From Mycobacteriales bacterium (GTDB taxonomy: Bacteria > Actinomycetota > Actinomycetes > Mycobacteriales > Mycobacteriaceae), in contig JAHABL010000001.1 in assembly GCA_018376445.1 (NCBI GenBank), positions 124,001 to 188,000 on the forward strand: DNA of 64,000 nt. The letters run 5' to 3'. The notes below the pieces were generated by a model that worked only from the letters and a program-made list of their open reading frames with translations, searched no databases and was not told the DNA's origin. This document shows positions 25,228 through 33,950 of the stretch, piece after piece. How positions within the stretch are numbered: position 1 is the first letter of the stretch; each line of letters starts with the position of its first letter. A program made the position numbers and the translations under genes.

Positions 25228-26412
25228 TTACAAGTTCCTATTCCGTGCCGAAGATCGGAAGTTTTTTACCGCGTCTCGGCCTGCGCGGTGCTCGACGGGA
25301 TGAACCGAAAGCTCGCCGACGATTGCGGCACTACCTGCGCCTTCATCTGTTTTCCAGGTGAGCTCAGTGGTGTCGTCCACCGTGCGGCGGACAAGTGCCA
25401 ACGCCATGGGGCCGTATTCCCAGTGATCCACCACCGTGCCAATGCGCCCGGTAACCTTCTTCTGCTCGGGATCTGCGTAGAGGGCTGTGCCGGGGGTTGG
25501 GCGTAGTTCGGAGGACCCATCGAGGAGGAGGACCACCTGGCGTCGGGGTGGAAGGCCCACATTGTGGATCTTGGCGACAGTTTCTTGCCCGCGGTAGCAC
25601 CCTTTGGTGACGGAGGCAGCGGCACCGGTGGCCGGATCGCCGACGGAGTCATATTCGTGGGGGAGGGAACGCTCATCCACATCAGTGGTGATTTCTGGCA
25701 GTCCGGCGGCGCAGCGGAGCGCATCCCAGGTCCAGCTGCCGGTGGCAGTGAGCCCAGTGGCCAATAGTGCGTCAATTGTCTGCGGAAGGTCCGCGGTGGG
25801 AGGGATGAAGAGCAGCGTGAGGGGGAGTCCGCGGGGAGAGCCGCCCGCTGCCACAAGGTGGTTGTGGTCGATAATCTCGGCAACTGGTGTGGAGAGGGGA
25901 GGACGGGGTGTTGCGGGGAAGTTCTCTGTTGTGTCCGCAGTGTCCGTAGCCTCTGTTGTGTGTTCTGCTGTGAAGGGGCCGAGGATGGCGGCGACGGTGT
26001 GGTCGGTGGCAGTGACGGAGACGCGCGACCAGAACACCATACTGGTGAGGTAGTCGAGGAGGCTGTGTTGGTGGCTGCGGGGGGTGGCGAGGAGGTAACC
26101 GTCACTGGTGCGAGCTACCCAGCATTCTTCAAGGATGTGTCCGTGGGCGTCGAGGACGTGCGCGCGGCGCAATTCACTGCGAGTGGTGGAGTCGGCGGGC
26201 ATGTCGAGGACTTTTTGAGAGAGGAGGGAGTGTAGCCAGCTGGGGGAGTCTTCTCCGCTGATGCTGAGAACGGCGAGGTGACGGAAGTCGACAAGGGCAC
26301 CGTTGTGTTGGGCGGCGCGTTGCTCGGTGAAGGGGTCTCTGCAGTGCCAGGTTGGGTTCTGTGCGGGAGCGGGGGCAGAAACCGCGTGGGGGAACTGGTA
26401 GCTGGTAGTCAT
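25228..26412 (-). CDS. ygfZ: YgfZ/GcvT-like folate-binding protein
   Basis: 394 residues from ATG 26412. The YgfZ motif KGCYRGQE with its conserved cysteine sits in ASVTKGCYRGQETVAKIHNV. The N-terminal part resembles the GcvT fold (FRHLAVLSISGEDSPSWLHS). YgfZ proteins bind tetrahydrofolate and help assemble or repair certain iron-sulfur enzymes. An upstream in-frame extension to 26535 is rejected because TACACT lies exactly six bases before 26412. Gene order with DUF3073 matches mycobacteria (Rv0810c-Rv0811c, from memory). A Thr-rich insert near residues 150-175 is unusual. Confidence 0.88.
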   Translation of the reverse strand: MTTSYQFPHAVSAPAPAQNPTWHCRDPFTEQRAAQHNGALVDFRHLAVLSISGEDSPSWLHSLLSQKVLDMPADSTTRSELRRAHVLDAHGHILEECWVARTSDGYLLATPRSHQHSLLDYLTSMVFWSRVSVTATDHTVAAILGPFTAEHTTEATDTADTTENFPATPRPPLSTPVAEIIDHNHLVAAGGSPRGLPLTLLFIPPTADLPQTIDALLATGLTATGSWTWDALRCAAGLPEITTDVDERSLPHEYDSVGDPATGAAASVTKGCYRGQETVAKIHNVGLPPRRQVVLLLDGSSELRPTPGTALYADPEQKKVTGRIGTVVDHWEYGPMALALVRRTVDDTTELTWKTDEGAGSAAIVGELSVHPVEHRAGRDAVKNFRSSARNRNL

Positions 26413-26418
26413 AGGGAA

Positions 26419-26424
26419 AGTGTA
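26419..26424 (-). promoter_or_regulatory. -10 hexamer TACACT of ygfZ
   Basis: Minus-strand TACACT with six bases to the ATG at 26412. Confidence 0.55.
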
Positions 26425-26582
26425 GCGAGACTGTCGGTGTGTGTCAGGAGGGCGTATTGTGCACCGCCAAAAGCCAAGGAATTCAGGATAAATCCGGGAT
26501 AAAAACAGGAGCACCCCCGTTTGGGGGTAAAGCATTCCGTCTGTAATAGTGTCAAAAAATACGATTAGCCTGAGTTATCAAT

Positions 26583-26598
26583 TGTGACGTACGCCACT
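26583..26598. promoter_or_regulatory. candidate CRP/GlxR-type site
   Basis: TGTGACGTACGCCACT resembles TGTGA-N6-TCACA with a perfect left half and a 3-of-5 right half. cAMP-receptor control of cydAB is known in mycobacteria; here it is inferred. Confidence 0.4.
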
Positions 26599-26728
26599 AT
26601 AAATGCCGGTCACGAAAGTGCTACAGCGATTCGGAAAAAGAAATCCGTTTCAAAACGAACACTTAATGACAAATAATGAGACAGTCTGTCGCATTCAGGT
26701 TCATTTCAGCTGGCAGGCCTGTTAAGTT

Positions 26729-26734
26729 TAGCCT
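26729..26734 (+). promoter_or_regulatory. -10 element of cydA promoter
   Basis: TAGCCT, predicting a start near 26741 and a leader of about 55 bases with AACGGAG near the ATG. Confidence 0.45.
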
Positions 26735-26737
26735 AGG

Positions 26738-26753
26738 CCCGAAATGTTTCGGG
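26738..26753. promoter_or_regulatory. operator-like inverted repeat at cydA
   Basis: CCCGAAATGTTTCGGG has perfect 7-base arms around TG. It overlaps the predicted +1 of cydA, a position typical of a repressor operator. It could also form a hairpin at the 5' end of the message. Confidence 0.5.
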
Positions 26754-26796
26754 ATCGCCGCAATGGCTTAAACGCCTAGCAAACGGAGTCGCTTCA

Positions 26797-28332
26797 ATGG
26801 ATGTATTAGACCTTTCCCGGTGGCAATTCGGGATCACCACGGTCTATCACTTCATCTTCGTGCCATTGACGCTGGGCCTCACGGTCCTCGTTGCCATCAT
26901 GCAGTCCATGTGGATGGGTACGAAGAAGGAGGGGTGGTACCGCGCTACCAAGTTCTTCGGCAAGTTGATGATCATCAACTTTGCCCTCGGTGTCGCAACC
27001 GGCATCGTGCAGGAGTTCCAGTTCGGTATGAACTGGTCCGGATACTCCGCCTACGTCGGTGACGTATTCGGCGCACCGCTCGCCTTCGAAGGCCTCATGG
27101 CCTTCTTCCTCGAGTCCACCTTCCTCGGGCTCTGGATCTTCGGCTGGGGCCGTCTGCCCCGCAAGGCCCACCTCGCATCTGCCTGGGCCTTCGCACTAGC
27201 AACCAACATCTCCGCCTTCTGGATCATCACCGCTAACGGATTCATGCAGCACCCCGTCGGTGCCAAGTTCAATCCAGAAACGGGCCGTGCAGAACTCGTT
27301 GACTTTGGTGCCTTGCTCGGCAACCCCGCCAGTCTGCTGGCCTTCAGCCACGTCATCTCCGCCTCTTTCCTCCTCTCCGCCACGTTCATCGCCGGCATCG
27401 CCGGCTGGTGGATGTCCCGCATCGTGCGCAACCGCACCCTGCCGGCTGAATTCGAGAAGGAAGATATCGGCGAGCACACTGTGGACGATGCTGAAAACGT
27501 CTTCCGTCCGGTCTTCCGCCTCGGCCTCCTGGTGATGATCATCTCCGGCCTGCTCGTTATGGTCACTGGCCACGTGCAGATGCAGTGGGTCTTCAGCGAT
27601 CAGCCGATGAAGGGCGCTGCCGCCGAGCTGGTCTGCAAGACCGAGATGGACCCGAACTTCTCCGTCATCACCTCAGCCCCGGACAACAAGTGTGACAATG
27701 CCAAGGAAGTCCTTGGTGCCCCGCACGTACTGTCCCTGCTTCTCGAATGGAAGCCGACCGGCGTCAAGGTGGAAGGTGTAGAAAACCTTCAGAAGCAGTA
27801 CGAAGACATCTACGGTCCCGGTAATTACCGCCCGAACCTCCTCGTCACCTACTGGACCTTCCGCCTCATGATCGCGATGGGCCTCCTCAGCGCCATTCTC
27901 GCCATCGTGGGCCTGGTCGTCACCCGCAAGGGGAAGATCCCGACCAGCAAGCACTTCGGTCGCTTCGCGGTCTTCTGCCTGCCCTTCCCGTTCATTGGCC
28001 ACTCTCTCGGCTGGATCATGACGGAAATGGGCCGCCAGCCCTGGATCGTGCACCCGAACCCCTCAGGTGACCCGCGCATCCACCTGACGGTCGCAGAAGC
28101 CGTCTCGCCGCTGGAGCCCTACGAGGTGTGGATCTCGGTGATTGGCTTCACCCTGGTCTACCTCATCCTCGCCGTCGTCTGGTTCTACCTCATGCGCCGC
28201 TACACCATGGAAGGTCTGCTGGAGCACGACAAGAAACCCTTGCCCGAATTCAAGGATGAGGACAAGGACGGCTACCCCGACCACGCTCAAGACGAGAACG
28301 GGGACCCCACCCCGCTCTCCTTCGCCTACTAA
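26797..28332 (+). CDS. cydA: cytochrome bd ubiquinol/menaquinol oxidase subunit I
   Basis: 511 residues, integral membrane. It oxidises menaquinol and reduces oxygen together with CydB. Haem and proton residues correspond to His18 (in TTVYHFI), Glu98 and Glu106 (in FEGLMAFFLESTFLGLWIFG) and His185 (in AFSHVISASF). GRQPWIVHP is the conserved segment near the later helices. The loop between helices 6 and 7 is short, without the long Q-loop insert of enterobacteria. It heads cydAB, with cydDC following directly. Confidence 0.98.
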   Translation: MDVLDLSRWQFGITTVYHFIFVPLTLGLTVLVAIMQSMWMGTKKEGWYRATKFFGKLMIINFALGVATGIVQEFQFGMNWSGYSAYVGDVFGAPLAFEGLMAFFLESTFLGLWIFGWGRLPRKAHLASAWAFALATNISAFWIITANGFMQHPVGAKFNPETGRAELVDFGALLGNPASLLAFSHVISASFLLSATFIAGIAGWWMSRIVRNRTLPAEFEKEDIGEHTVDDAENVFRPVFRLGLLVMIISGLLVMVTGHVQMQWVFSDQPMKGAAAELVCKTEMDPNFSVITSAPDNKCDNAKEVLGAPHVLSLLLEWKPTGVKVEGVENLQKQYEDIYGPGNYRPNLLVTYWTFRLMIAMGLLSAILAIVGLVVTRKGKIPTSKHFGRFAVFCLPFPFIGHSLGWIMTEMGRQPWIVHPNPSGDPRIHLTVAEAVSPLEPYEVWISVIGFTLVYLILAVVWFYLMRRYTMEGLLEHDKKPLPEFKDEDKDGYPDHAQDENGDPTPLSFAY

Positions 28333-28347
28333 GAGGAGGTTACTGAC

Positions 28348-29385
28348 ATGGGTTTGCAAATCACCTGGTTTGTTCTGGTCGCAGTCCTCTTCCTCGGCTA
28401 CTTTGTGCTGGAAGGCTTCGACTTCGGTGTCGGCATTCTGTCCCCCTTCGTCTCTCGCCACGATAATCCCGATGTGCAAGAGAAGAAGCGCCGCGTTGTC
28501 CTGAATACCATCGGCCCCCACTGGGACGGTAACGAAGTGTGGCTGCTCACCGGTGGTGGCGCTCTCTTCGCCTCCTTCCCGCAGTGGTACGCCACCATGT
28601 TCAGCGGCTTCTATCTCGCCCTGTTCCTCATCCTCCTTGCCCTCATCTGGCGCAACGTCTCCATCGAGTTCCGCGGCAAGATCGAGACCAAGGGATGGCG
28701 CAAGGCCTGGGATATCGGATTCTTCGTTGGCTCCCTGCTGCCGGCGCTTCTCTGGGGTGTGGCCTTCGCCAACATCGTCCAGGGTGTCGACATTGACGCC
28801 AACAAGAACATTCTCACCCCGCTGTGGGGCCTGCTGAACCCCTACGGCCTGCTCGGCGGCCTGGCCACCCTGCTCCTGTTCACCCTCCACGGAGGCGTCT
28901 TCATGGCCCTCAAGACCGACGGCATCGTTCGCGAGTCCGCTCTTAAGGCAGTTCGCTACGTCGCCATCCCCACTATCATCGTGGTGGCAGCCTTCGGCCT
29001 GTGGACTCAACTGGCACACGGAAAGGGCTGGACGTGGGCTGCCCTCGTCATTGCCGCCCTCGCCTTGATTGCCGCCGTCGCCCTGGCATGGCTCGAAAAG
29101 GAAGCAGCCGCCTTTGGCCTCATGTGCCTCACCATTGCCGGTGTGGTTTTGCTGCTGTTCGGTGCCCTCTACCCGTACCTCATGCCGAGCACTCTGGAAG
29201 GTGGCTTCTCGCTGACCATCTTCAACTCCTCGTCCACTCAATACACCCTGAAGGTGATGACCATCGCCGCGGGTGTGATGACGCCGATTGTCCTCGCTTA
29301 CCAGGCCTGGACCTTCTGGGTCTTCCGTAAGCGACTGACCACGGCTCTTATCCCCGATGGACTCGGCTTGGAGCCGGCTTCCTAA
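28348..29385 (+). CDS. cydB: cytochrome bd oxidase subunit II
   Basis: 345 residues with eight or nine membrane helices. It starts MGLQITWFVLVAVLFLGYFV and has GFDFGVGILSPFV and NTIGPHWDGNEVWLLTGGGALFA, the standard CydB N-terminal signature. It pairs with CydA, 15 bases upstream, and uses GAGGAGG as ribosome site. It stops 25 bases before cydD. Confidence 0.98.
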   Translation: MGLQITWFVLVAVLFLGYFVLEGFDFGVGILSPFVSRHDNPDVQEKKRRVVLNTIGPHWDGNEVWLLTGGGALFASFPQWYATMFSGFYLALFLILLALIWRNVSIEFRGKIETKGWRKAWDIGFFVGSLLPALLWGVAFANIVQGVDIDANKNILTPLWGLLNPYGLLGGLATLLLFTLHGGVFMALKTDGIVRESALKAVRYVAIPTIIVVAAFGLWTQLAHGKGWTWAALVIAALALIAAVALAWLEKEAAAFGLMCLTIAGVVLLLFGALYPYLMPSTLEGGFSLTIFNSSSTQYTLKVMTIAAGVMTPIVLAYQAWTFWVFRKRLTTALIPDGLGLEPAS

Positions 29386-29397
29386 GACAAAATTAGG

Positions 29398-29403
29398 TAG
29401 CCT
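29398..29403 (+). promoter_or_regulatory. -10 hexamer TAGCCT of cydD
   Basis: TAGCCT with seven bases to the GTG at 29411, suggesting an internal leaderless promoter for cydDC. Confidence 0.5.
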
Positions 29404-29410
29404 TTAGTTC

Positions 29411-31231
29411 GTGAAGAACAACAAAGAACGCCGACAACCGCCAATTGATCCGCGACTGTGGAAAGCTTCTCGAAGCGCCCGCAGTTACCTGGTTCTCTCG
29501 GTAGTTGTCGGCGTTCTTATCGCCGCCCAAATGATCGTTGTCGCCTGGTGCATCGCTACCATTACCAGCGGCATTATTACCGACCCCAGCACCCGCCACC
29601 TCAGCGCGTGGACACTGGAACTCAGCCTCCTCGCCGGCATGATCGTGCTGCGCGCCCTCACCGGTTGGGTACAAGACCGCTTCGCCCACCGGTCAGCCGG
29701 CCGTGTCGTCCTCGACCTGCGCCTTGCTCTCCTTCGCGCCGCCCGCCGCACTAACCCGCGCGTGCTGGCCGCGAACCGAGATGAACTCCGCACCGTCGCC
29801 ACCTCGGGGCTGGACGGGCTCCCCGCCTACCTCATCAGTTACATCCCCGCCCTCATGCTGGCGGCCACCGTCAGCCCCCTCACCTGGGTGGCAATCCTCT
29901 GGGCGGATCGGCTTTCCGCCATTATCATCGCCCTCACTATTCCGCTCATTCCCCTCTTCATGATCCTGGTCGGCATGCTCACCGAAGAGCGCACCCGCCG
30001 TCACCTCAACTCCATGAAGACTCTTGCCAGCACCCTCCTCGACTTGGTAGCCGGTCTTCCCACCCTCATCTCCCTCGGCCGCGAAAAAGTCCCCGCCCGG
30101 ACCGTTCGCACAGTAGGAGAAGAACACTTCGCCGCCAGCATGGCCTCGCTGCGCATCGCGTTCCTCTCCAGCGCCGTACTGGAGCTTCTCTCCACCCTCT
30201 GCGTCGCTCTCGTAGCCGTCGAACTGGGCTTCCGCCTCATGGGCTACACCGGCCAAGTTCCTCTCTTCAACGCCATTTTCGTCCTCATTCTGGTGGCAGA
30301 CGTCTACAAGCCACTCCGCACCGTCGGGTCAAAATTCCACGACTCCGAAGATGGCCAACATGCCGCCGACCGCGCTTTCACCGCCCTCGCTCTGGCCGAG
30401 GAGCTCTCCCACCGCCAGCCAGAGACTGATACCGCCTGCACTCTTACCCCTGCCAGCCGCATCGCTGTCACCGGCCTCACCATTGACTCGCGCGGCGCCT
30501 ACGCCCCCTACCAGCTCTCCTTCACCGCTGAACCCGGACAGATCACCGTCCTCACCGGTGCGAACGGTGTGGGCAAGTCTACGAGCTTCCTCAGTATCCT
30601 TGGTATGCCCGGTATGCTCCCCGGAGATCCCGGTGTCCAAGGTGACATCACCGTTGATGGCCACCCCGTTGCCAGCATTCCCACCGCACAACTGTGGGAC
30701 CACGTCAGCTGGCTACCGCAACGTGCTGCCCTCATTGCCGGCACCGTACTCGACAACCTCGGTGTCCCCACCACCGCTGGCGGCACTAGCGTCAGTGACA
30801 CTGGTCCGTCCCAACAACTCGACATGGCAGCTATCGCCGACGCAGCCCACCAAACGGGCTTCGACCTTGTGCTCGACCAGCTCCCAAACGGCTACGACAC
30901 GTGGCTCGGATCCGGCGGCCTCGGACTCAGCCTCGGGCAGCGCCAGCGTCTCGCTCTCACCCGCACTCTCGCTGATACCACACGCCACGTGCTACTCCTC
31001 GACGAACCCACCGCCCACCTTGATGGGGAGGCAGAAGCACGCGTGATTGCGCGTCTCCGCGAGCGGGCCGCCACTGGAGACACTATCCTCATCGTCGGTC
31101 ACCGGGACAAACTTCTCCAGGCAGCAGACAAGGTCGTGCAGGTCGCACGGCTGGACAAGGATACTGAGGAGAGCGGAGAAAGATCACACGTCTCTGCCCT
31201 AGCTCCCACATCTGAGGAGGTTGACCAGTGA
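29411..31231 (+). CDS. cydD: ABC transporter CydD, thiol reductant exporter subunit
   Basis: 606 residues from GTG 29411: six-helix membrane domain (about 25-320) then ATPase. Walker A is GANGVGKST, the signature is LGLSLGQRQRL (a variant of LSGGQ), Walker B is VLLLDEPTAHLD, and the switch is IVGHRD. With CydC it exports cysteine/glutathione-type reductants in E. coli and is needed for cytochrome bd assembly. A -10 seven bases before the GTG may allow expression apart from cydAB. cydC overlaps its end by four bases. Confidence 0.95.
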   Translation: MKNNKERRQPPIDPRLWKASRSARSYLVLSVVVGVLIAAQMIVVAWCIATITSGIITDPSTRHLSAWTLELSLLAGMIVLRALTGWVQDRFAHRSAGRVVLDLRLALLRAARRTNPRVLAANRDELRTVATSGLDGLPAYLISYIPALMLAATVSPLTWVAILWADRLSAIIIALTIPLIPLFMILVGMLTEERTRRHLNSMKTLASTLLDLVAGLPTLISLGREKVPARTVRTVGEEHFAASMASLRIAFLSSAVLELLSTLCVALVAVELGFRLMGYTGQVPLFNAIFVLILVADVYKPLRTVGSKFHDSEDGQHAADRAFTALALAEELSHRQPETDTACTLTPASRIAVTGLTIDSRGAYAPYQLSFTAEPGQITVLTGANGVGKSTSFLSILGMPGMLPGDPGVQGDITVDGHPVASIPTAQLWDHVSWLPQRAALIAGTVLDNLGVPTTAGGTSVSDTGPSQQLDMAAIADAAHQTGFDLVLDQLPNGYDTWLGSGGLGLSLGQRQRLALTRTLADTTRHVLLLDEPTAHLDGEAEARVIARLRERAATGDTILIVGHRDKLLQAADKVVQVARLDKDTEESGERSHVSALAPTSEEVDQ

Positions 31232-32937
31232 ACGAACTTCGCTTCGCTTTCGATCTACTCCGCATGAATAAGTGGCGGATAGCCCTCGCTGTCCTCATGG
31301 GCAGTCTTACCCTCCTGGCAGCCCTCAGCCTGGCCGGCCTGTCTGCCTGGCTCATTGCACGTACCTGGCAGAAACCATTGGTCGCTGCCATTACTGTCTC
31401 GGTGACCTGTGTGCGCGCACTCGGCGTGTCCCGCGGTCTCTTCCGCTACCTGGATCGCCTGGCCTCCCACAAAGTTGCATTGGGCGGGCTGGTCAACGCC
31501 CGCGAAACTATCTACCAGCGGCTCGCCGCTGGCGACCCCACCGTGGTGCTGCGGATGCGCAAGGGGGATTTCCTCGCCCGCCTCGGCTCCGATGTAGATG
31601 ACGTGGGAGACCTTATCGTGCGCGCCATCATTCCCGCCTGCGTAGCCCTCGTGCTGGATGTCATTGCGGTGGTGTGGATGTTCCTCCTCTCCCCATGGGC
31701 CGGGCTCGTGCTAGCCGTCACCCTCCTCCTGGCCGGTGTACTGGTTCCATGGCTGTCTGCCCGCTCCTACACTGCCGCCGAGGAAGCCCGCGCGGAGGCC
31801 GAACACGACCTTTACTCGGATGTCGTCACCGTCATGGACCATGCCCCCGAGCTGGCTGTGGCGGGGCGTCTCGACACAGTCATCGATTCCGCTGATCGTG
31901 CCGGACAACGCAGTCTGCGGGAAGAAGACCGTAGCGCGGTCCCCAACGCGATTGCCTCGGCTATCGGGCCAGTTGCCACCTGGCTGACTGTACTGGCCTG
32001 TCTGATGATCGGCATCATCCTCTACGCCCAGAATGGGGCGGGGGTTATCTTCGCCGAGACAACTGCCATGCAACCCACCACCCTGCTGGTGATGGCGCTC
32101 CTTCCGCTCGCTGCTTTTGAAGCCTCCGACCAGTTGCCGGCTGCCGCACAACAGTATGTGCAGTCGCGCGCGTCGCTCCGCCGACTCCGCGAACTCCTCA
32201 CCCCACCCCGCACGACCGAGGGAACTTCGGTGCCAGCAGACGTACCGGCGGGTACCCCGGCAGTTCAGGTGGAGAACCTGGTGGCTGGCTGGGACGCTGC
32301 ACACCCCCTCAATGAGCCGCTCAGTGTGCAGCTGCAGCCCGGCCAACGAGTGGTTATCGTGGGCCCCTCCGGTATTGGAAAAACCACCCTGCTCTCCACC
32401 ATGGCTGGCTTGCTTCCGGCTCTCAACGGATCGACCCGTATCCATGGTGTGGATGTGGCCACAGCGGAAGAGACCAGCCTGCGCGCCGCTGTGGGGGTGT
32501 TCCCCGAGGATGCCCACCTGTTCGACACGACGGTGTTGGAGAACCTGCATGTGGTGACAGGTGACCTGACGGAGGACGAGGCCGTGGCTGCCCTCCAGAA
32601 AGTGGGCTTGGGCGAGTGGCTCGAGCACCTTCCCGCGGGAGTGCACACCCAGCTGGTGGGTGGTGCGGAAGCGGTTTCTGGTGGTGAACGCCGCCGCATC
32701 CTGCTGGCACGCGCCTTGGTGTCGCAGCGCTCAGTGGTGTTCCTCGACGAGCCTACCGAGCACATGGACGCGGTGGACGTGACCGCCATGATGCAGCGAA
32801 TTTTGGCGGCAGATGATATCTTCACCCCCGACCAAGCGGTGGTGGTGGTGACGCATGTGCTGCCGGCTCAGCTACCGGAGGGTGTGCAGGTAATGAATGT
32901 GGAGCCGACACCTGAGCGCCGGCTCCTCTCCGTCTAA
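31228..32937 (+). CDS. cydC: ABC transporter CydC, thiol reductant exporter subunit
   Basis: 569 residues from a GTG within a GTGA overlap with cydD. Membrane domain to about 320, then ATPase with GPSGIGKTT, VSGGERRRILLARAL, FLDEPTEHMD and VVVTHV. It is the heterodimer partner of CydD. Corynebacteria and mycobacteria carry the same cydABDC order. The gene ends 15 bases from a convergent gene. Confidence 0.95.
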   Translation: MNELRFAFDLLRMNKWRIALAVLMGSLTLLAALSLAGLSAWLIARTWQKPLVAAITVSVTCVRALGVSRGLFRYLDRLASHKVALGGLVNARETIYQRLAAGDPTVVLRMRKGDFLARLGSDVDDVGDLIVRAIIPACVALVLDVIAVVWMFLLSPWAGLVLAVTLLLAGVLVPWLSARSYTAAEEARAEAEHDLYSDVVTVMDHAPELAVAGRLDTVIDSADRAGQRSLREEDRSAVPNAIASAIGPVATWLTVLACLMIGIILYAQNGAGVIFAETTAMQPTTLLVMALLPLAAFEASDQLPAAAQQYVQSRASLRRLRELLTPPRTTEGTSVPADVPAGTPAVQVENLVAGWDAAHPLNEPLSVQLQPGQRVVIVGPSGIGKTTLLSTMAGLLPALNGSTRIHGVDVATAEETSLRAAVGVFPEDAHLFDTTVLENLHVVTGDLTEDEAVAALQKVGLGEWLEHLPAGVHTQLVGGAEAVSGGERRRILLARALVSQRSVVFLDEPTEHMDAVDVTAMMQRILAADDIFTPDQAVVVVTHVLPAQLPEGVQVMNVEPTPERRLLSV

Positions 32938-32952
32938 CCCGCTCAGCTGGTG

Positions 32953-33627
32953 CTAGCCGACAACACGGTGAAGACGTGCGGACATGCGTGGCACATACTC
33001 GTTGCTCACTTCGCGCTCTTCGACCCATCCCAGGTCTGTGCCTTCGACGAGACCATAAAGACGTTTGCTGCGGCCCAGATCCTGGCCGGTGGGGGAGGCA
33101 AGGGACACATCGGTTGTCAGTTCCCAAGCCCGCTCATTCAGCGGCTTCCCCAGGTAGAGTTCGGAGAGTCCGGTGCTGGTGCACACCAGTAGCTCAATCT
33201 CATCGGTGGGGCTAATGCGCCAGAAGCCGGTCTCGCGCACATCCGGGTTGGTGACGGAGCCGTCCCCGTCCAGTCGCCAGGTGCGAGAATCCCAGCACAG
33301 GTAGTTTTCGCCGTTGTGGGAGACAATGAGCTGCTGTCCAAAGGCGAAGTCCCCCTGCTCGTTCTTGGCTTCTTCTTCGCTGGGGGTGGTTTCGGGGTAG
33401 TTCCCAACGCCTTCCCCCCGCCAGACGCCCACCAGGGGGAGGAGGGCCAGCAGGCCTTCGTGAATGTCCGGCCCGTAGCGCAGGTTGGCGGTGTCGTCGG
33501 CAATGGGCAGGCCTTCGAGGGCGGGGATGTTGAGGCCGGAGGTAGCGGCGGCAACTTCCTCCGCTTTAGTGATGGCTTCGTTGCCGGTGAGGGGTGCGTC
33601 GTCGCGAGGGGTAGTGGTGTCAGTCAT
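32953..33627 (-). CDS. nitrobindin-like (FABP/THAP4-type) beta-barrel protein
   Basis: 224 residues. The nitrobindin motif GxWxGxG is present as GVWRGEG at 67-73, after PDIHEGLLALLPLV. A C-terminal His220 in ARLHRVVG is at the position of the haem ligand in the family. Such proteins bind haem and can isomerise peroxynitrite to nitrate, though not all homologues bind haem. M. tuberculosis Rv0813c is a likely positional equivalent (from memory). The gene sits 14 bases after a small membrane protein gene and may share its message. The acidic N-terminal 45 residues look disordered. Confidence 0.85.
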   Translation of the reverse strand: MTDTTTPRDDAPLTGNEAITKAEEVAAATSGLNIPALEGLPIADDTANLRYGPDIHEGLLALLPLVGVWRGEGVGNYPETTPSEEEAKNEQGDFAFGQQLIVSHNGENYLCWDSRTWRLDGDGSVTNPDVRETGFWRISPTDEIELLVCTSTGLSELYLGKPLNERAWELTTDVSLASPTGQDLGRSKRLYGLVEGTDLGWVEEREVSNEYVPRMSARLHRVVG

Positions 33628-33641
33628 GATGGTGATGAGTC

Positions 33642-33908
33642 CTAGTAGTTTCGTCGGTTAGTGCGGCGCTGGTGCCGGCTGGAGCGACTGTCTCGGGTAC
33701 GGAGGGAACGGCGCACTGTTCCATTGTCCTCGGCGTCTACCGGGGTGTCGCTGCGGAAAAGGGCGGTGTCGGCGGTCTCGCTGTCGAGAGGGTCATCGTC
33801 CGGTGCGTCTACGGGGATGCGGCGAAAGTTGTAGATCAGTACGGCCATCATCCCGACCGCCTGGGCTAGGGCGACCAGGATGAGGACAATCTGCATTGCC
33901 GTCACCAT
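33642..33908 (-). CDS. small single-pass membrane protein
   Basis: 88 residues from ATG 33908, chosen because AAAGGA lies seven bases before it (a GTG two codons upstream has poorer spacing). One membrane helix (MQIVLILVALAQAVGMMAVL) is followed by an acidic middle and a strongly basic tail (RRSLRTRDSRSSRHQRRTN). Family unknown. It stands between lmeA and the nitrobindin-like gene on the same strand, with gaps of 42 and 14 bases, so an operon is likely. Confidence 0.6.
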   Translation of the reverse strand: MVTAMQIVLILVALAQAVGMMAVLIYNFRRIPVDAPDDDPLDSETADTALFRSDTPVDAEDNGTVRRSLRTRDSRSSRHQRRTNRRNY

Positions 33909-33950
33909 CGTCACATCCTTTCTGACGCGCGGGGTGGGGGAGTTACGTCG

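Larger units (their letters stand above)
26425..26796 (+). other. cydA upstream regulatory region
   Basis: An AT-richer gap of about 370 bases without a convincing gene. It holds a short stem ACCCCC/GGGGGT (26513-26528), a CRP-like half-palindrome (26583-26598), a -10 TAGCCT (26729-26734) and a perfect inverted repeat over the likely transcription start (26738-26753). Confidence 0.65.

Noticed and set aside
26513..26528. ACCCCC/GGGGGT stem as terminator
   Set aside because: It lies upstream of two divergent genes, so no transcript needs ending there, and it has no T run.
28063..29241. 392-residue antisense frame over cydB
   Set aside because: Gly/Glu-rich translation with no domain; cydB on the other strand has full family signatures.
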